Assembly (NCBI RefSeq): GCF_036350515.1
Contig: NZ_JAZDUE010000020.1
Location: 35,268 to 99,267, forward strand
Source: Gordonia prachuapensis
Lineage (GTDB): Bacteria; Actinomycetota; Actinomycetes; Mycobacteriales; Mycobacteriaceae
Direction of reading: 5' to 3'
Length of the DNA stretch: 64,000 nt
A program made the position numbers and the translations under genes. Below the pieces are notes generated by a model. That model was not told the DNA's origin, made no database searches, and was given only the letters and a program-made list of their open reading frames with translations. Numbering within the stretch: the first letter of the stretch is position 1; each line of letters begins with the position of its first letter. Of this stretch, positions 50,233-58,906 are shown piece after piece.

Positions 50233-50565
50233 CTACTTCGGCGGCAACTTGCGCGCGTAATCGGACCCGAGGGTCACCCAGCGCTGCAGTTGGCGCTCGG
50301 TGCGGATGCCGTCGTCGGAGACCCGCAGCCAGCCGCGCAGCTCACGTCCGGACATGACCATCGGTTCGGTGTTGTCGAAGGCGAGGAGCCCTTCGGTGTC
50401 CTCCGGCGGCACCCGGACCATGATGCCGCCCTGACCGCTGGCGGCGAGCGCCATGTTGCCGTTGATCAGGAAGGCCAGCCCACCGAACATCGACTTCTCG
50501 TCCACACCGCACTCTTCGGAGAGCATCCCGCGAATCCGGTACGCGAGGTCGAGGTCGTAGGCCAC
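50233..50565 (-). CDS. TfoX N-terminal domain protein
   Basis: A 110-residue cytoplasmic protein of the TfoX/Sxy N-terminal family: MLSEECGVDEKSMFGGLAFLINGNMALAASGQGGIMVRV (residues ~14-52) carries the family MFGG and GNMALA motifs. The C-terminal TfoX half is absent, as is usual in actinobacteria, where no competence role is known. The message reads leftward from a ~60-bp gap shared with the acyl-CoA dehydrogenase promoter. Confidence 0.85.
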   Translation of the reverse strand: MAYDLDLAYRIRGMLSEECGVDEKSMFGGLAFLINGNMALAASGQGGIMVRVPPEDTEGLLAFDNTEPMVMSGRELRGWLRVSDDGIRTERQLQRWVTLGSDYARKLPPK

Positions 50566-50593
50566 GGGTTAGAGCCTAAGTCCTCAACGGGGG

Positions 50594-50622
50594 TTGGAAA
50601 AGAACTTACCGCTCAGTAAGAT
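50594..50622 (+). promoter_or_regulatory. SigA-type promoter with overlapping palindrome, acyl-CoA dehydrogenase
   Basis: TTGGAA (50594-50599) and TAAGAT (50617-50622) are 17 bases apart, a standard housekeeping spacing, with ATG 50630 7 bases after -10 (leaderless). The palindrome CTTAC (50605-50609) / GTAAG (50616-50620) overlaps -10, so a repressor could block it. Confidence 0.65.
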
Positions 50623-50629
50623 GGCGGGC

Positions 50630-51826
50630 ATGGCGATCAACCTGGAGCTCCCGAAGAAGTTCGATTCGACGGTCGAGCGCACCCACATGGCGGCCGAGCA
50701 CATCTTCCGGCCGATCTCGCGCAAGTACGACCAGGCCGAGCACGAGTACCCGACCGAGCTCGACGAGCTGGGCAAGCTCGCCCAGCAGGCCCGTAAGCAG
50801 GAGAAAGAGGCCGAGGCCGGGGAGACCGCCGACGGCGACGCCGGGACCGTCAACGGCTCCAACATGCGCGCCCTGATCTCCGCGCGCGAGATGAGCTGGG
50901 GCGACGTCGGCCTGCTGCTGTCGATCCCGTACCAGGGCCTGGGCAACGCGGCGATCGCCGCCGTGGCCAACGAGGAACAACTCGAGAAGTTCTCCGGAGT
51001 GTGGGCGGCGATGGCGATCACCGAACCGAGCTTCGGTTCCGACTCGGCCGCCGTCTCGACCACCGCCACCCGCGACGGCGACGACTACCTCATCAACGGC
51101 GAGAAGGTCTTCGTCACCGCCGGCTCCCGTGCCGACCACGTCGTCGTGTGGGCGACCGTCGACAAGAGTGCCGGGCGGGCCGCGATCAAGAGCTTCGTCG
51201 TCCCGATGACGACCGACGGAGTGACCGTCGCACGCCTCGAGCACAAGCTCGGCATCAAGGCGTCCGACACCGCGGTGATCCGTTTCGAGAACGCCCGTGT
51301 CCCCGCCGACAACCTGCTCGGCTCACCCGAGGTGGACACCAAGAAGGCATTCGGCGGGGTCATGCAGACCTTCGACAACACCCGCCCCGTCGTGGCCGCG
51401 ATGGCGATCGGCCTGGGCCGTGCCGCTCTCGAGGAGCTGCGCCGCATCCTCGAGGAAGCCGGCCACGAGATCGACTACGACAAGTCCGCCGCGGCCCAAC
51501 ATGCGTCGGTGTGTGAGTTCATCCGCCTCGAATCCGACTGGGAGGCATCGTGGTTGCACACGGTGCGCGCCGCCTGGATGGCCGACAACAAAGAGCCCAA
51601 TTCCGCGGAGGCGTCGATGTCGAAGGCCAAGGCCGGGCGCACCGTCACCGACATCACCAACAAGGCCGTCGAGATTGGAGCCACCGCGGGATTCTCGGAG
51701 ACCTCGCTGCTGGAGAAGTGGGCGCGCGATTCGAAGATCCTCGACATCTTCGAGGGCACCCAGCAGATTCAGCAACTGATCATCGCGCGGCGGGTGCTGG
51801 GGAAGTCGAGCGCCGACCTGAAATGA
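50630..51826 (+). CDS. Acyl-CoA dehydrogenase (FadE23/24-like)
   Basis: A 398-residue FAD enzyme introducing the first double bond in acyl-CoA beta-oxidation. The signatures AITEPSFGSDSAAVSTTATRDGDDYLINGEKVFVTAG (~131-167) and KAVEIGATAGFSETSLLEKWARDSKILDIFEGTQQIQ (~343-380) are present; the catalytic Glu is probably within FEGT. The N terminus (MAINLELPKKFDSTVER) resembles mycobacterial FadE23/FadE24, but no second dehydrogenase follows here. ATG 50630 is 7 bases after the -10 box; ATG 50621 is inside it. A promoter palindrome suggests repressor control. Confidence 0.92.
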   Translation: MAINLELPKKFDSTVERTHMAAEHIFRPISRKYDQAEHEYPTELDELGKLAQQARKQEKEAEAGETADGDAGTVNGSNMRALISAREMSWGDVGLLLSIPYQGLGNAAIAAVANEEQLEKFSGVWAAMAITEPSFGSDSAAVSTTATRDGDDYLINGEKVFVTAGSRADHVVVWATVDKSAGRAAIKSFVVPMTTDGVTVARLEHKLGIKASDTAVIRFENARVPADNLLGSPEVDTKKAFGGVMQTFDNTRPVVAAMAIGLGRAALEELRRILEEAGHEIDYDKSAAAQHASVCEFIRLESDWEASWLHTVRAAWMADNKEPNSAEASMSKAKAGRTVTDITNKAVEIGATAGFSETSLLEKWARDSKILDIFEGTQQIQQLIIARRVLGKSSADLK

Positions 51827-51845
51827 CCGGACGGCGGTCGTCAGG

Positions 51846-52193
51846 TCACCGGGTGTGCCCGGTGTCGTCGTCGCCGCGGTACAGCTCCTCGTAGTGTTCT
51901 TCTTCCTCCGCGGTCACCTCGGGCTGTAGCGGATCCTGCTGGATTCGGGTGTCTCCGGGCTGACGGGCGGAGATGTAGCGGCTCACGAAGAGCAGTGCGA
52001 CGGCGACGATCGCGACCAGCACGGCGGCGACCGTCCACCAGATCGCGGCGGAGTGTCCGCCGGCGGCGCTGCCCACGGCGGCGGCGACCAGGACCAGGGT
52101 CACCATGAGGGCGCCGTATCCGACGAACCCCATCCCCTTCAACAGGCGTGCATGCTCGGCGGGACGCCGGCGGGTGTTCGATCGATCGGTCAT
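51846..52193 (-). CDS. Small two-helix membrane protein of unknown function
   Basis: A 115-residue protein with two membrane helices (VGYGALMVTLVLVAAAVGSAA and IWWTVAAVLVAIVAVALLFVSRYI, ~23-75), a basic N terminus and an acidic cytoplasmic tail (VTAEEEEHYEELYRGDDDTG). I do not recognise the family. It faces the acyl-CoA dehydrogenase end at 51826. Confidence 0.7.
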   Translation of the reverse strand: MTDRSNTRRRPAEHARLLKGMGFVGYGALMVTLVLVAAAVGSAAGGHSAAIWWTVAAVLVAIVAVALLFVSRYISARQPGDTRIQQDPLQPEVTAEEEEHYEELYRGDDDTGHTR

Positions 52194-52277
52194 CGCTCGT
52201 ACCTCGACTTGTGAAACGGACGTGACGAGTGTGCCCGTTCCGGCGGCGGGTCAAACGTACGGGCTGCGGGGCCGCGG

Positions 52278-53114
52278 TCAGCGCAACAGCCGCTGACGCA
52301 ACCGCTGATCCCGTTCGATCCGTTCGGAGTCTCTACGACGTCGTTCGGCCATGATCGCCGCCAGTACCATCTCGTCCGGTGCTCCTGTAGGTGGTGCGGG
52401 CGCGACGAACGGGGCGGCATCGTGGACGAGCCGCTGCGCCAGCAGGATTCGTGCCTGCGTGGACAGCCGTTCGCGGCGGCCGAGGAACTGGCGGACCGCG
52501 ATCGCCAGGTGCACGGGAAGCGGCGCGACGTCCGCGGTCTGTGCCCAGCCGGCGAGCGCCGGCGGCATCGGGATGGGTTCGGGCACGTCGAGCTTGTGCC
52601 GGTCGCGGATCACGTACGTCCCGGCGAGCAGATCGCCGAAGCGCTTGCCCTTCTTGGTGCAGACCGCCGCGACGAGCGCCGGCAGGCCGCCGCAACCGTA
52701 GATCTCGATCACGCCGAGCAAGGCCCGGGTCAGCGCGTGCCGGAAGCCGATCGGTCCCGCGTCGTCGCGGACGGTGCGGATACCGGTGACCCAGTGGCCG
52801 ACGGTCTTGCCGCGGGTGACGGTCTCCAGCGTGGTCGGGATGATGACCAGGGCGGTGATCAGCGACAGGGTCAGCGACGCGACGAGCATCGCGAAATCGG
52901 TGTCACCGACCACCTTCAGGGTCAGCCACCGCAGCGCCCACCATGCCGTGTACCCGAGGAAGAGGTCGATCAGCCCGGAGACCATCCGCAGCCCGATCCC
53001 CGCCGGCGGGAGATCGAGGGCGACGGCCTCGCCGGAGACGAGGTCGTCGCGGCCCACGCCGTACGTCGCGCTCACGCCGCGAGACGCCGTCGGCGGAGGG
53101 ACAGGACCGTACAT
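52278..53114 (-). CDS. RDD family membrane protein (Rv3695-like)
   Basis: A 278-residue protein with about three to four helices in an RDD domain (GLRMVSGLIDLFLGYTAWWALRWL; the Arg-Asp motif region lies in RMVSGLIDLFLG) and a C-terminal Arg-rich cytoplasmic tail (ERRRRDSERIERDQRLRQRLLR). Function unknown; RDD proteins are small transporters or membrane-organising proteins. It corresponds to M. tuberculosis Rv3695 and lies divergent from spoIIM. ATG 53114 is the long start; GTG at about 53075 (VSATYGVG) is possible. Confidence 0.85.
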   Translation of the reverse strand: MYGPVPPPTASRGVSATYGVGRDDLVSGEAVALDLPPAGIGLRMVSGLIDLFLGYTAWWALRWLTLKVVGDTDFAMLVASLTLSLITALVIIPTTLETVTRGKTVGHWVTGIRTVRDDAGPIGFRHALTRALLGVIEIYGCGGLPALVAAVCTKKGKRFGDLLAGTYVIRDRHKLDVPEPIPMPPALAGWAQTADVAPLPVHLAIAVRQFLGRRERLSTQARILLAQRLVHDAAPFVAPAPPTGAPDEMVLAAIMAERRRRDSERIERDQRLRQRLLR

Positions 53115-53214
53115 GACCGAGAGCGTAGTCGCGTGTGGTCACCGGCAGCAGGCTCCTGCACCGCGTGAATGACGATGCGGACGGCGACGTCGCGGGTGCG
53201 GTTACGCTGACCGC

Positions 53215-54210
53215 GTGGACCTCGACGCCTATGTGGCCGCACATCGCGCGACATGGGAGCGGCTCGACCAACTCACCCGGCAGCGCCGGCTGTCGGGTGC
53301 CGACGCCGACGAGATCGTCGACACCTATCAGCGTGTGGCCACCCATCTGTCGGTGATCCGGTCGACGGCACCCGACGCGTCGCTGGTCGCCTACCTCTCG
53401 GCGCTGTTGGCGCGCGCCCGGTCCCGCGCCGCCGGTACCCGGGTGATGTCGTGGTCGGACGTGGGGCGGTTCTTCGCGCGGACCTTCCCCGCAGCGCTGT
53501 ATCGCCAACGGTGGTGGTGGCTGTCGGTGATGGCGGCGTCCATCGGTGCCGCGGTCGTGATGGGCTGGTGGATGCTCGATCACCCGCGCATCGAGAGTTC
53601 GCTGCTCTCCGAGGCGCAGATCGAGCAGCTGGTGAACAACGACTTCGAGGAGTACTACAGCGAATACGCGGCGACATCGTTCGCCGCGCGCGTGTGGACC
53701 AACAACTTCTGGCTCGCCGCACTGTGTATCGCGTTCGGTGTGTTCTGCCTTCCGGTTGTCTACATGTTGTATTCGAACATGCTGAACCTGGCGATCATCG
53801 GGTCCATCATGATCCGCCACGGCCGCGGTGACCTGTTCTTCGGACTTCTCACGCCCCATGGCTTGCTCGAGTTGACGTGCCTGTTCGTCGCGGCCGGCGT
53901 CGGACTGCGACTGTTCTGGGCGTGGGTGTCACCGGGGGACCGGACGCGGGTGCAGTCGTTGGGCGAGGAGGGACGCGCAGCCGTCGGCGTGGCGCTCGGA
54001 CTGGTGGTGTTGCTGTTGATCTGCGGGCTGATCGAGGCATTCGTGACACCCTCGGGCTTGCCCACCTGGGCCCGGATCGGGATCGGGGTGACCGCGTGGA
54101 TCGGCTTCCTGGGCTACGTCTTCACTCTCGGGCGGTGGGCCCACAACGCCGGTGAGACCGGCGATCTCGCCGAGTCGGAGCGCGGGTTCACGGTCCGGAC
54201 GGCCGCCTGA
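53215..54210 (+). CDS. SpoIIM family membrane protein (Rv3694c-like)
   Basis: A 331-residue protein with ~6 helices (from ~100: WWWLSVMAASIGAAVVMGWWML) and an amphipathic N-terminal region (VAAHRATWERLDQLTRQRRLSGADADEIVDTYQRVATHLSVIR). It belongs to the stage II sporulation protein M family, here in a non-sporulating lineage with unknown role. GTG 53215 is in frame with the conserved MDLDAYV start. It is divergent from the RDD gene; its end overlaps the convergent Imm5-like gene by 23 bases. Neighbours match Rv3690-Rv3695. Confidence 0.88.
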   Translation: MDLDAYVAAHRATWERLDQLTRQRRLSGADADEIVDTYQRVATHLSVIRSTAPDASLVAYLSALLARARSRAAGTRVMSWSDVGRFFARTFPAALYRQRWWWLSVMAASIGAAVVMGWWMLDHPRIESSLLSEAQIEQLVNNDFEEYYSEYAATSFAARVWTNNFWLAALCIAFGVFCLPVVYMLYSNMLNLAIIGSIMIRHGRGDLFFGLLTPHGLLELTCLFVAAGVGLRLFWAWVSPGDRTRVQSLGEEGRAAVGVALGLVVLLLICGLIEAFVTPSGLPTWARIGIGVTAWIGFLGYVFTLGRWAHNAGETGDLAESERGFTVRTAA

Positions 54211-54709
54211 GTGCGGCATCGAGTTCTCGCAGAAGACGTCCGAGGGAGGTGTCGCCGGCGACCGAAGGCGGCAGCTCGCCGACCATCTGTCGGACGGGTT
54301 CGTCGGCATCGGCGATCATCTGGGCGATGACCTCCGCAGCGACCTGCGCACCGTGTGCATGTTCGGTGGCCTGCGCCGCGTAGGCCGCCGCGCCCAACAG
54401 ATGTCGGGTCTGACGGGCTGCCGCCGTTCCGGTGAGATCGAGGTGGGTGTATGCGACCGCGGCGGCCATCGAGGCGGCACGGGCGGCCGACTGCGCGGCC
54501 GTGTCGGTGTACGCACCCGCGGCGCGATGGGCGCCGAACGACGCATCGCGAAGTGCCTTGTCCCGAGGGCGGCCATCGGCGAAATCGCGTGCCGCCTCGA
54601 TGGCCAGCCGGACCCGGGCATCCGTCGGGGCGACAGTCTCGAAGATCGGGAGTACCCGTTCGGCGCAGTTGGCGGCCCACGCGGCGACCGGACGGAGGTC
54701 GGAGGTCAC
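54188..54709 (-). CDS. Imm5-like domain protein (putative immunity or Imm-like)
   Basis: A 173-residue all-helical protein: AANCAERVLPIFETVAPTDARVRLAIEAARDFADG (~12-46) followed by ARAASMAAAVAYTHL is the pattern of the Imm-5-like family, often labelled exonuclease SbcC-like in mycobacteria. No toxin gene is next to it, so an immunity role is unproven. Its start overlaps the DUF58 stop by 4 bases, so it is translationally coupled to the MoxR operon; its end overlaps spoIIM by 23 bases. Confidence 0.72.
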   Translation of the reverse strand: MTSDLRPVAAWAANCAERVLPIFETVAPTDARVRLAIEAARDFADGRPRDKALRDASFGAHRAAGAYTDTAAQSAARAASMAAAVAYTHLDLTGTAAARQTRHLLGAAAYAAQATEHAHGAQVAAEVIAQMIADADEPVRQMVGELPPSVAGDTSLGRLLRELDAALRRPSGP

Positions 54710-55998
54710 AACAACCCACGCGACTTGAGCACCAGATAGTGATCGGCCAACGCGGCCGGCAATCGCTCCGGCTCGGCGTCCACGACATCCACCCCGAGCC
54801 GTCCGACGGCAGCCGCTGTGCGGTTACGGAGCGCCATCGTGCGTGCGGCAGCGGCGGCGTCATAGATCTCGCGCGCGTCGTCGCGATGTTCCAGCATTTC
54901 CAGGAGGGCCGGATCGGCGACCGACCCGATCACGACCCGATACCGTTGCGCCAGAACCGACAACGGCGGGAGCAGCGACTCCTCCACGGCGGCCGGCTCG
55001 AGTGGGGTGAGCAGCACGAGCAGTGCCCGCTGCCGCGACACCTTCGTCACCTCGGCGCCCAGCAGCGGCCAATCCGCCTCCAACAGAGCGGGTTCCAGTG
55101 GAGCCATCGCGTTCACGAGGTCGCTGAGCAGCGTGGTCCGCGACGACCCGACCACCCGCCGGTGCACGCGGCGGTCGCCGGCGATGAGGTCGACCCGGTC
55201 GCCCGCATGCGATGCCAGCGCGGCCAGCAGCAGCGCGGAGTCCATCGCGGCGTCGAGCCGCGGAACGTCTCCGACCCGTCCGGCCGACGTGCGTGAGGTG
55301 TCCAACACGATGACGATGTGCCGGTCCTTCTCCGGCTGCCACGTGCGCACCACCGTGGATTGTCGACGTGCGGTCGCCCGCCAGTCGATACTGCGGACGT
55401 CGTCGCCCTCGACATAGTCGCGCAGCGAATCGAACTCGGTGCCCTGGCCGCGGATCCGCACCGCGGACCGGCCGTCGAGCTGTCGCAGCCGCGCGAGCCG
55501 CGACGGCAGGTGCTTGCGCGACCCGAACGGCGGCAGCGCGCGGACATGCCCTGGTACATACTGCGACCTCTGCCGACCGCCGAGGCCGAGCGGCCCGGTA
55601 CGGCGGATCGTCACCCGAATGGCATGCCGGTCGCCGCGTCGGGTCGGACGAAGGGCGGTGGTGACGGCGCGCCGTTCCCCGGCGGGGATCGCGACACGGT
55701 GCCGGTTGCCGGTCGCGCCGGCCGACGGCTGCCACGCGTCGCGGAGGTGGCCGCGAAACCGCCGACTGCCGAGATTCTCCACCAGCAGCGTCGACTCAGT
55801 GGCGTCCCCGAGGCGAATGGGTGCGGTCGGTGTCCGGGTCATCCGCACCACCGCGGTCGAGCCGGCGCCGAGAACGTCCAGCACCAGCACGATCACACAG
55901 AACAGCAGCCACAGACCGACCGTGCCGAAATGTGGGTACACGACGATCGGTACGGCACCCAGCAGCACCAGGGCGAAGAAGCGGCCGGTCACGAACAT
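54706..55998 (-). CDS. DUF58 domain membrane protein
   Basis: A 430-residue protein: two N-terminal helices (~7-47) then a conserved DUF58 domain (~150-300) with LRDYVEGDDVRSIDWRATAR (the family D-x-R-x-I-D-W-R motif) and a following vWA-like region with a MIDAS-like DTSRTS (VIVLDTSRT). DUF58 proteins partner with MoxR ATPases in chaperone-like assembly of envelope or metal proteins. It is 12 bp downstream of moxR in the operon. Confidence 0.93.
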   Translation of the reverse strand: MFVTGRFFALVLLGAVPIVVYPHFGTVGLWLLFCVIVLVLDVLGAGSTAVVRMTRTPTAPIRLGDATESTLLVENLGSRRFRGHLRDAWQPSAGATGNRHRVAIPAGERRAVTTALRPTRRGDRHAIRVTIRRTGPLGLGGRQRSQYVPGHVRALPPFGSRKHLPSRLARLRQLDGRSAVRIRGQGTEFDSLRDYVEGDDVRSIDWRATARRQSTVVRTWQPEKDRHIVIVLDTSRTSAGRVGDVPRLDAAMDSALLLAALASHAGDRVDLIAGDRRVHRRVVGSSRTTLLSDLVNAMAPLEPALLEADWPLLGAEVTKVSRQRALLVLLTPLEPAAVEESLLPPLSVLAQRYRVVIGSVADPALLEMLEHRDDAREIYDAAAAARTMALRNRTAAAVGRLGVDVVDAEPERLPAALADHYLVLKSRGLL

Positions 55999-56010
55999 GT
56001 CGACGGCCGG

Positions 56011-56982
56011 TCAGCGCGGAACCGGGACGGAGCCGATCGCGGCGTCGAGCACCGCAGCCACCGACACCCCTTCCAGTTCCGCCTCGGGCCGTAACGACAA
56101 GCGGTGTGCCAGCGTCGATTGCGCCAACGACTTCACGTCGTCGGGGGTGACGTAGTCGCGGCCGTTGAGCCACGCCCACGCCCTGCTCGTGGCGAGCAAT
56201 GCCGTTGCACCGCGCGGACTCACGCCCAGCGCCAGCGACGGGGACATCCGGGTCGCACGGGCGAGGTCGACGATGTAGGCGGCCACCGGCGGCGACACCG
56301 CGACCCGCCGCACCGCGTCCGAACCGGTGATCACGTCCCGGGCGGAGGCGACCGGGCGCACCCCGGCGGCGGCGAGATCGCGCGGATCGAATCCCGCGGC
56401 GTGCCGCATGACGACGGCGATCTCGTCGTCGCGCGGCGGAAGCGGAAGCGTGACTTTGATCAGGAACCGGTCGAGCTGCGCCTCGGGCAGCGGGTAGGTG
56501 CCCTCGTACTCGACCGGGTTCTGCGTGGCCGCGACGAGGAACGGCGACGGCAGCGGCCGCGGGATGCCGTCGACCGAGACCTGCCGCTCCTCCATGGCCT
56601 CCAGCAAGGATGCCTGCGTCTTGGGGGGCGTGCGGTTGATCTCGTCCGCCAGCAGCAGATTGGTGAACACCGGGCCCTCGCGGAACGTGAACTCCGACGT
56701 GGCGCCGTCGAACACCAGTGAGCCGGTCACATCACCGGGCATCAGATCGGGCGTGAACTGGACGCGCTTGGTGTCGACGTCCAGCGCGGCCGCGGTGGAG
56801 CGCACGAGCAACGTCTTCGCGACACCCGGGACACCCTCCAGCAGGATGTGGCCGCGACACAGCAGCGCGATCAAGATGCCGGTCACCGCGGCATCCTGTC
56901 CGACAACGGCTTTGGCGGTCTCCTCGCGGACGGCGGACAGCGCGGCGCGGGCATCGGCGAAGGTGGTCGGATTGACGGTCAT
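56011..56982 (-). CDS. moxR: MoxR family AAA+ ATPase
   Basis: A 323-residue AAA ATPase. Walker A is GVPGVAKT (~56-63), Walker B ADEIN within LLADEINRTPPKTQASLLEAMEE (~112-134), and sensor 2-type region GVSPRGATALLATSRAWAW (~252). MoxR ATPases act with vWA/DUF58 proteins to mature or insert cofactors into target complexes. The start overlaps the DUF4350 stop by 4 bases. Corresponds to M. tuberculosis moxR2 (Rv3692) by context. Confidence 0.95.
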   Translation of the reverse strand: MTVNPTTFADARAALSAVREETAKAVVGQDAAVTGILIALLCRGHILLEGVPGVAKTLLVRSTAAALDVDTKRVQFTPDLMPGDVTGSLVFDGATSEFTFREGPVFTNLLLADEINRTPPKTQASLLEAMEERQVSVDGIPRPLPSPFLVAATQNPVEYEGTYPLPEAQLDRFLIKVTLPLPPRDDEIAVVMRHAAGFDPRDLAAAGVRPVASARDVITGSDAVRRVAVSPPVAAYIVDLARATRMSPSLALGVSPRGATALLATSRAWAWLNGRDYVTPDDVKSLAQSTLAHRLSLRPEAELEGVSVAAVLDAAIGSVPVPR

Positions 56983-58244
56983 GGTATGCGACGGACTTCC
57001 TGGTCGAGGGCGGTCAATTCGGATGTGAACTGAACGAGCTGCTCCGGTGTCTGGGGGAGTGGACCCGCGAGCAACGCGTGGACGTGGCGGGGGTCGTGGC
57101 CGGTGGCTTGCGCGGCTGCGGCGACGATCGCCAGGACGGCCGGGGTGGGTGGACCGACACCCCCGAAGTCGTCGGCATCGTCGAGGTCCCGACTCGCCCG
57201 CGCCGCGTCGAACGGCAGACCCAGATGGCGGGACATGCGCTCGAGGGTGTGGATACGCAGCTGCCCGGCGGCGCGGTCATCGGCTCGCGCCTTGTGGTAC
57301 ATCCGACCACGCGCCTGGGTGGTCTCGATGGCCTTCACGACCGCGGGCAGCGGTTCACTGACCAGCGGACCGAAACGCCTTCCGCGCCAGAACATCAGTG
57401 CGATCAGGCCTAAGAAGGCGAGAAGAACGAGCGGCCCGACCGCGAGGGGCACATCAGACGGTTCGGCCTCGACATCCGGGGTCGTCAGGGTGTCGTCGAA
57501 CGACGGCAGGTACCACAGCAGGCGGTCGGAGTTCCCGAAGGTGCGTACCGCGACGCCGGCGTTGTCGAAACGGGTGATCTGGTCGTTCTGCAGGAACTCG
57601 CCGCTGACGACGAGCACCTCCGGGCGGGTGGATGTCGCGTCGAGGCGAACGACGCCCGACACGTCGTCGACGGTGAAACAGCTGGTGGCGGCAATGCTCT
57701 CGCCCACCACCTGATACCCGTCCACGTCGTGCAGGATCATGTCGTCGCGGGCGATGTCGTCGGTGATGCAGTCCGCGTCGACGGCGTCGGTGATCCCGAT
57801 GGCCGAGCCGGTGACGACGGGGAGATCGAGCAACCCGAGGCCCTGCATCGTCGGGGCGACGACGATGATCCGGCCGGCCCCGCGGACGTGGTCGAGGAAC
57901 TCTCGGGCGGTCGTATCGCCGAGTTCGTCTGTCGCACCGATCACCACGGTGGTGTTCGAGCCCGGGCGCGGCTCGTCGAGCAGGTCGTTCTGGCGACGCG
58001 CGACGGTGACCGCGACGCCGCGATCGTCGAGAACCGCGGCGAGCGCACCCGCGCCGATCGCGCCGGGGTTCTGCGGGTCGAGCCGCTCGGCGGGGGCGTC
58101 GCCCGGGGAGTCGCCGACGAGTGCGGCAAGGATGGCGAGAGTCGCGACGACCACCACGGCGAGCAACGTCCAGCCGGCCACCCGCCACCCTCCGCCCCGG
58201 CCTCCGCCGCGGGCGACCCGTGGCGCCTCGGTGGTGGCCGTCAC
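56979..58244 (-). CDS. DUF4350 domain membrane protein
   Basis: A 421-residue protein with an N-terminal helix (~22-46), a DUF4350 extracytoplasmic domain (RLDPQNPGAIGAGALAAVLDDRGVAVTVARRQNDLL, ~56-91) and a second helix near ~265 (LAVGPLVLLAFLGLIALMFW). The DUF4350 fold resembles a ThuA/GATase-like sensor; no catalytic residues stand out. Overlaps DUF4129 and moxR by 4 bases on each side, so it belongs to one translationally coupled operon. Confidence 0.9.
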   Translation of the reverse strand: MTATTEAPRVARGGGRGGGWRVAGWTLLAVVVVATLAILAALVGDSPGDAPAERLDPQNPGAIGAGALAAVLDDRGVAVTVARRQNDLLDEPRPGSNTTVVIGATDELGDTTAREFLDHVRGAGRIIVVAPTMQGLGLLDLPVVTGSAIGITDAVDADCITDDIARDDMILHDVDGYQVVGESIAATSCFTVDDVSGVVRLDATSTRPEVLVVSGEFLQNDQITRFDNAGVAVRTFGNSDRLLWYLPSFDDTLTTPDVEAEPSDVPLAVGPLVLLAFLGLIALMFWRGRRFGPLVSEPLPAVVKAIETTQARGRMYHKARADDRAAGQLRIHTLERMSRHLGLPFDAARASRDLDDADDFGGVGPPTPAVLAIVAAAAQATGHDPRHVHALLAGPLPQTPEQLVQFTSELTALDQEVRRIP

Positions 58245-58906
58245 GCTCCGGCCTCCGCCACGGGAGCCGCGGGCGTGTGGGGCCGGGTCCGCGCGAGGGT
58301 GTCATCGAGGTCGATCATGGCCAGGGCCTGCCCGTGATCGGCGTGCCGCCCGCCATAGGCGACCTCGTCGAAGACCGCTGCGGCGGAACGCAGTCGAGCC
58401 GTCTCGCCGGGAAAACTGGCGGCCAGTCCGTCGGCGACCTCGTGCGCGGTGAGCGACGGCGCGTCGGGCAGCAGCGTGCGTTCGTAGCCGCGGCGCGCGA
58501 TGGCCCGCATCGCGTCGCGGACGGCGGTGTCGAAGTCGTTGCGGGCCATGGCGTCACGAGCTCGTCGACGGAACTCGTCGGCGCTCAGGACTTCGCCGGC
58601 GAGCACGCTGCCGCTGCCGTCGGTGCGGGCGCGGGGGGTGCGGCGAACGAATCGAAGGAGGTACAGACCGAGAGCGAGCAATGCGACCGCCACGATTGCG
58701 GCGACGAACCCGGGCAGGGGCGTCGACGTGCCGCTGATGGAGCCGAGCACCGAATCCAGCCAGTCGTTCACCGCGGTGGTGAACCGTTCCAGTAGCCCGG
58801 GTTCACTCTCGCCGTACCGGGGTTTCGACAGTTCGTCCTCGAGCCACTCCCGGGCCTCGTCGTTGTCGGGGGACAGGCCGGCGGCGATCGTGGCGGCGAT
58901 CGTCAC
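58241..58906 (-). CDS. DUF4129 domain membrane protein
   Basis: A 221-residue protein with a central helix (PGFVAAIVAVALLALGLYLLRFV, ~78-100) and a cytoplasmic DUF4129 domain (SADEFRRRARDAMARNDFDTAVRDAMRAIARRGYE, then LPDAPSLTAHEVADGLAASFPGETARLRSAAAVFDEVAYG). The start is the GTG at 58906, which overlaps the upstream stop (GTGA); the longer frame to 59485 is a shadow. It is coupled to DUF4350 on the other side. Function unknown; typical MoxR operon partner. Confidence 0.88.
   Translation of the reverse strand: MTIAATIAAGLSPDNDEAREWLEDELSKPRYGESEPGLLERFTTAVNDWLDSVLGSISGTSTPLPGFVAAIVAVALLALGLYLLRFVRRTPRARTDGSGSVLAGEVLSADEFRRRARDAMARNDFDTAVRDAMRAIARRGYERTLLPDAPSLTAHEVADGLAASFPGETARLRSAAAVFDEVAYGGRHADHGQALAMIDLDDTLARTRPHTPAAPVAEAGA

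Noticed and set aside
54188..54709. Toxin-antitoxin or immunity system
   Set aside because: No toxin domain lies beside the Imm5-like protein; coupling to the MoxR operon points elsewhere.
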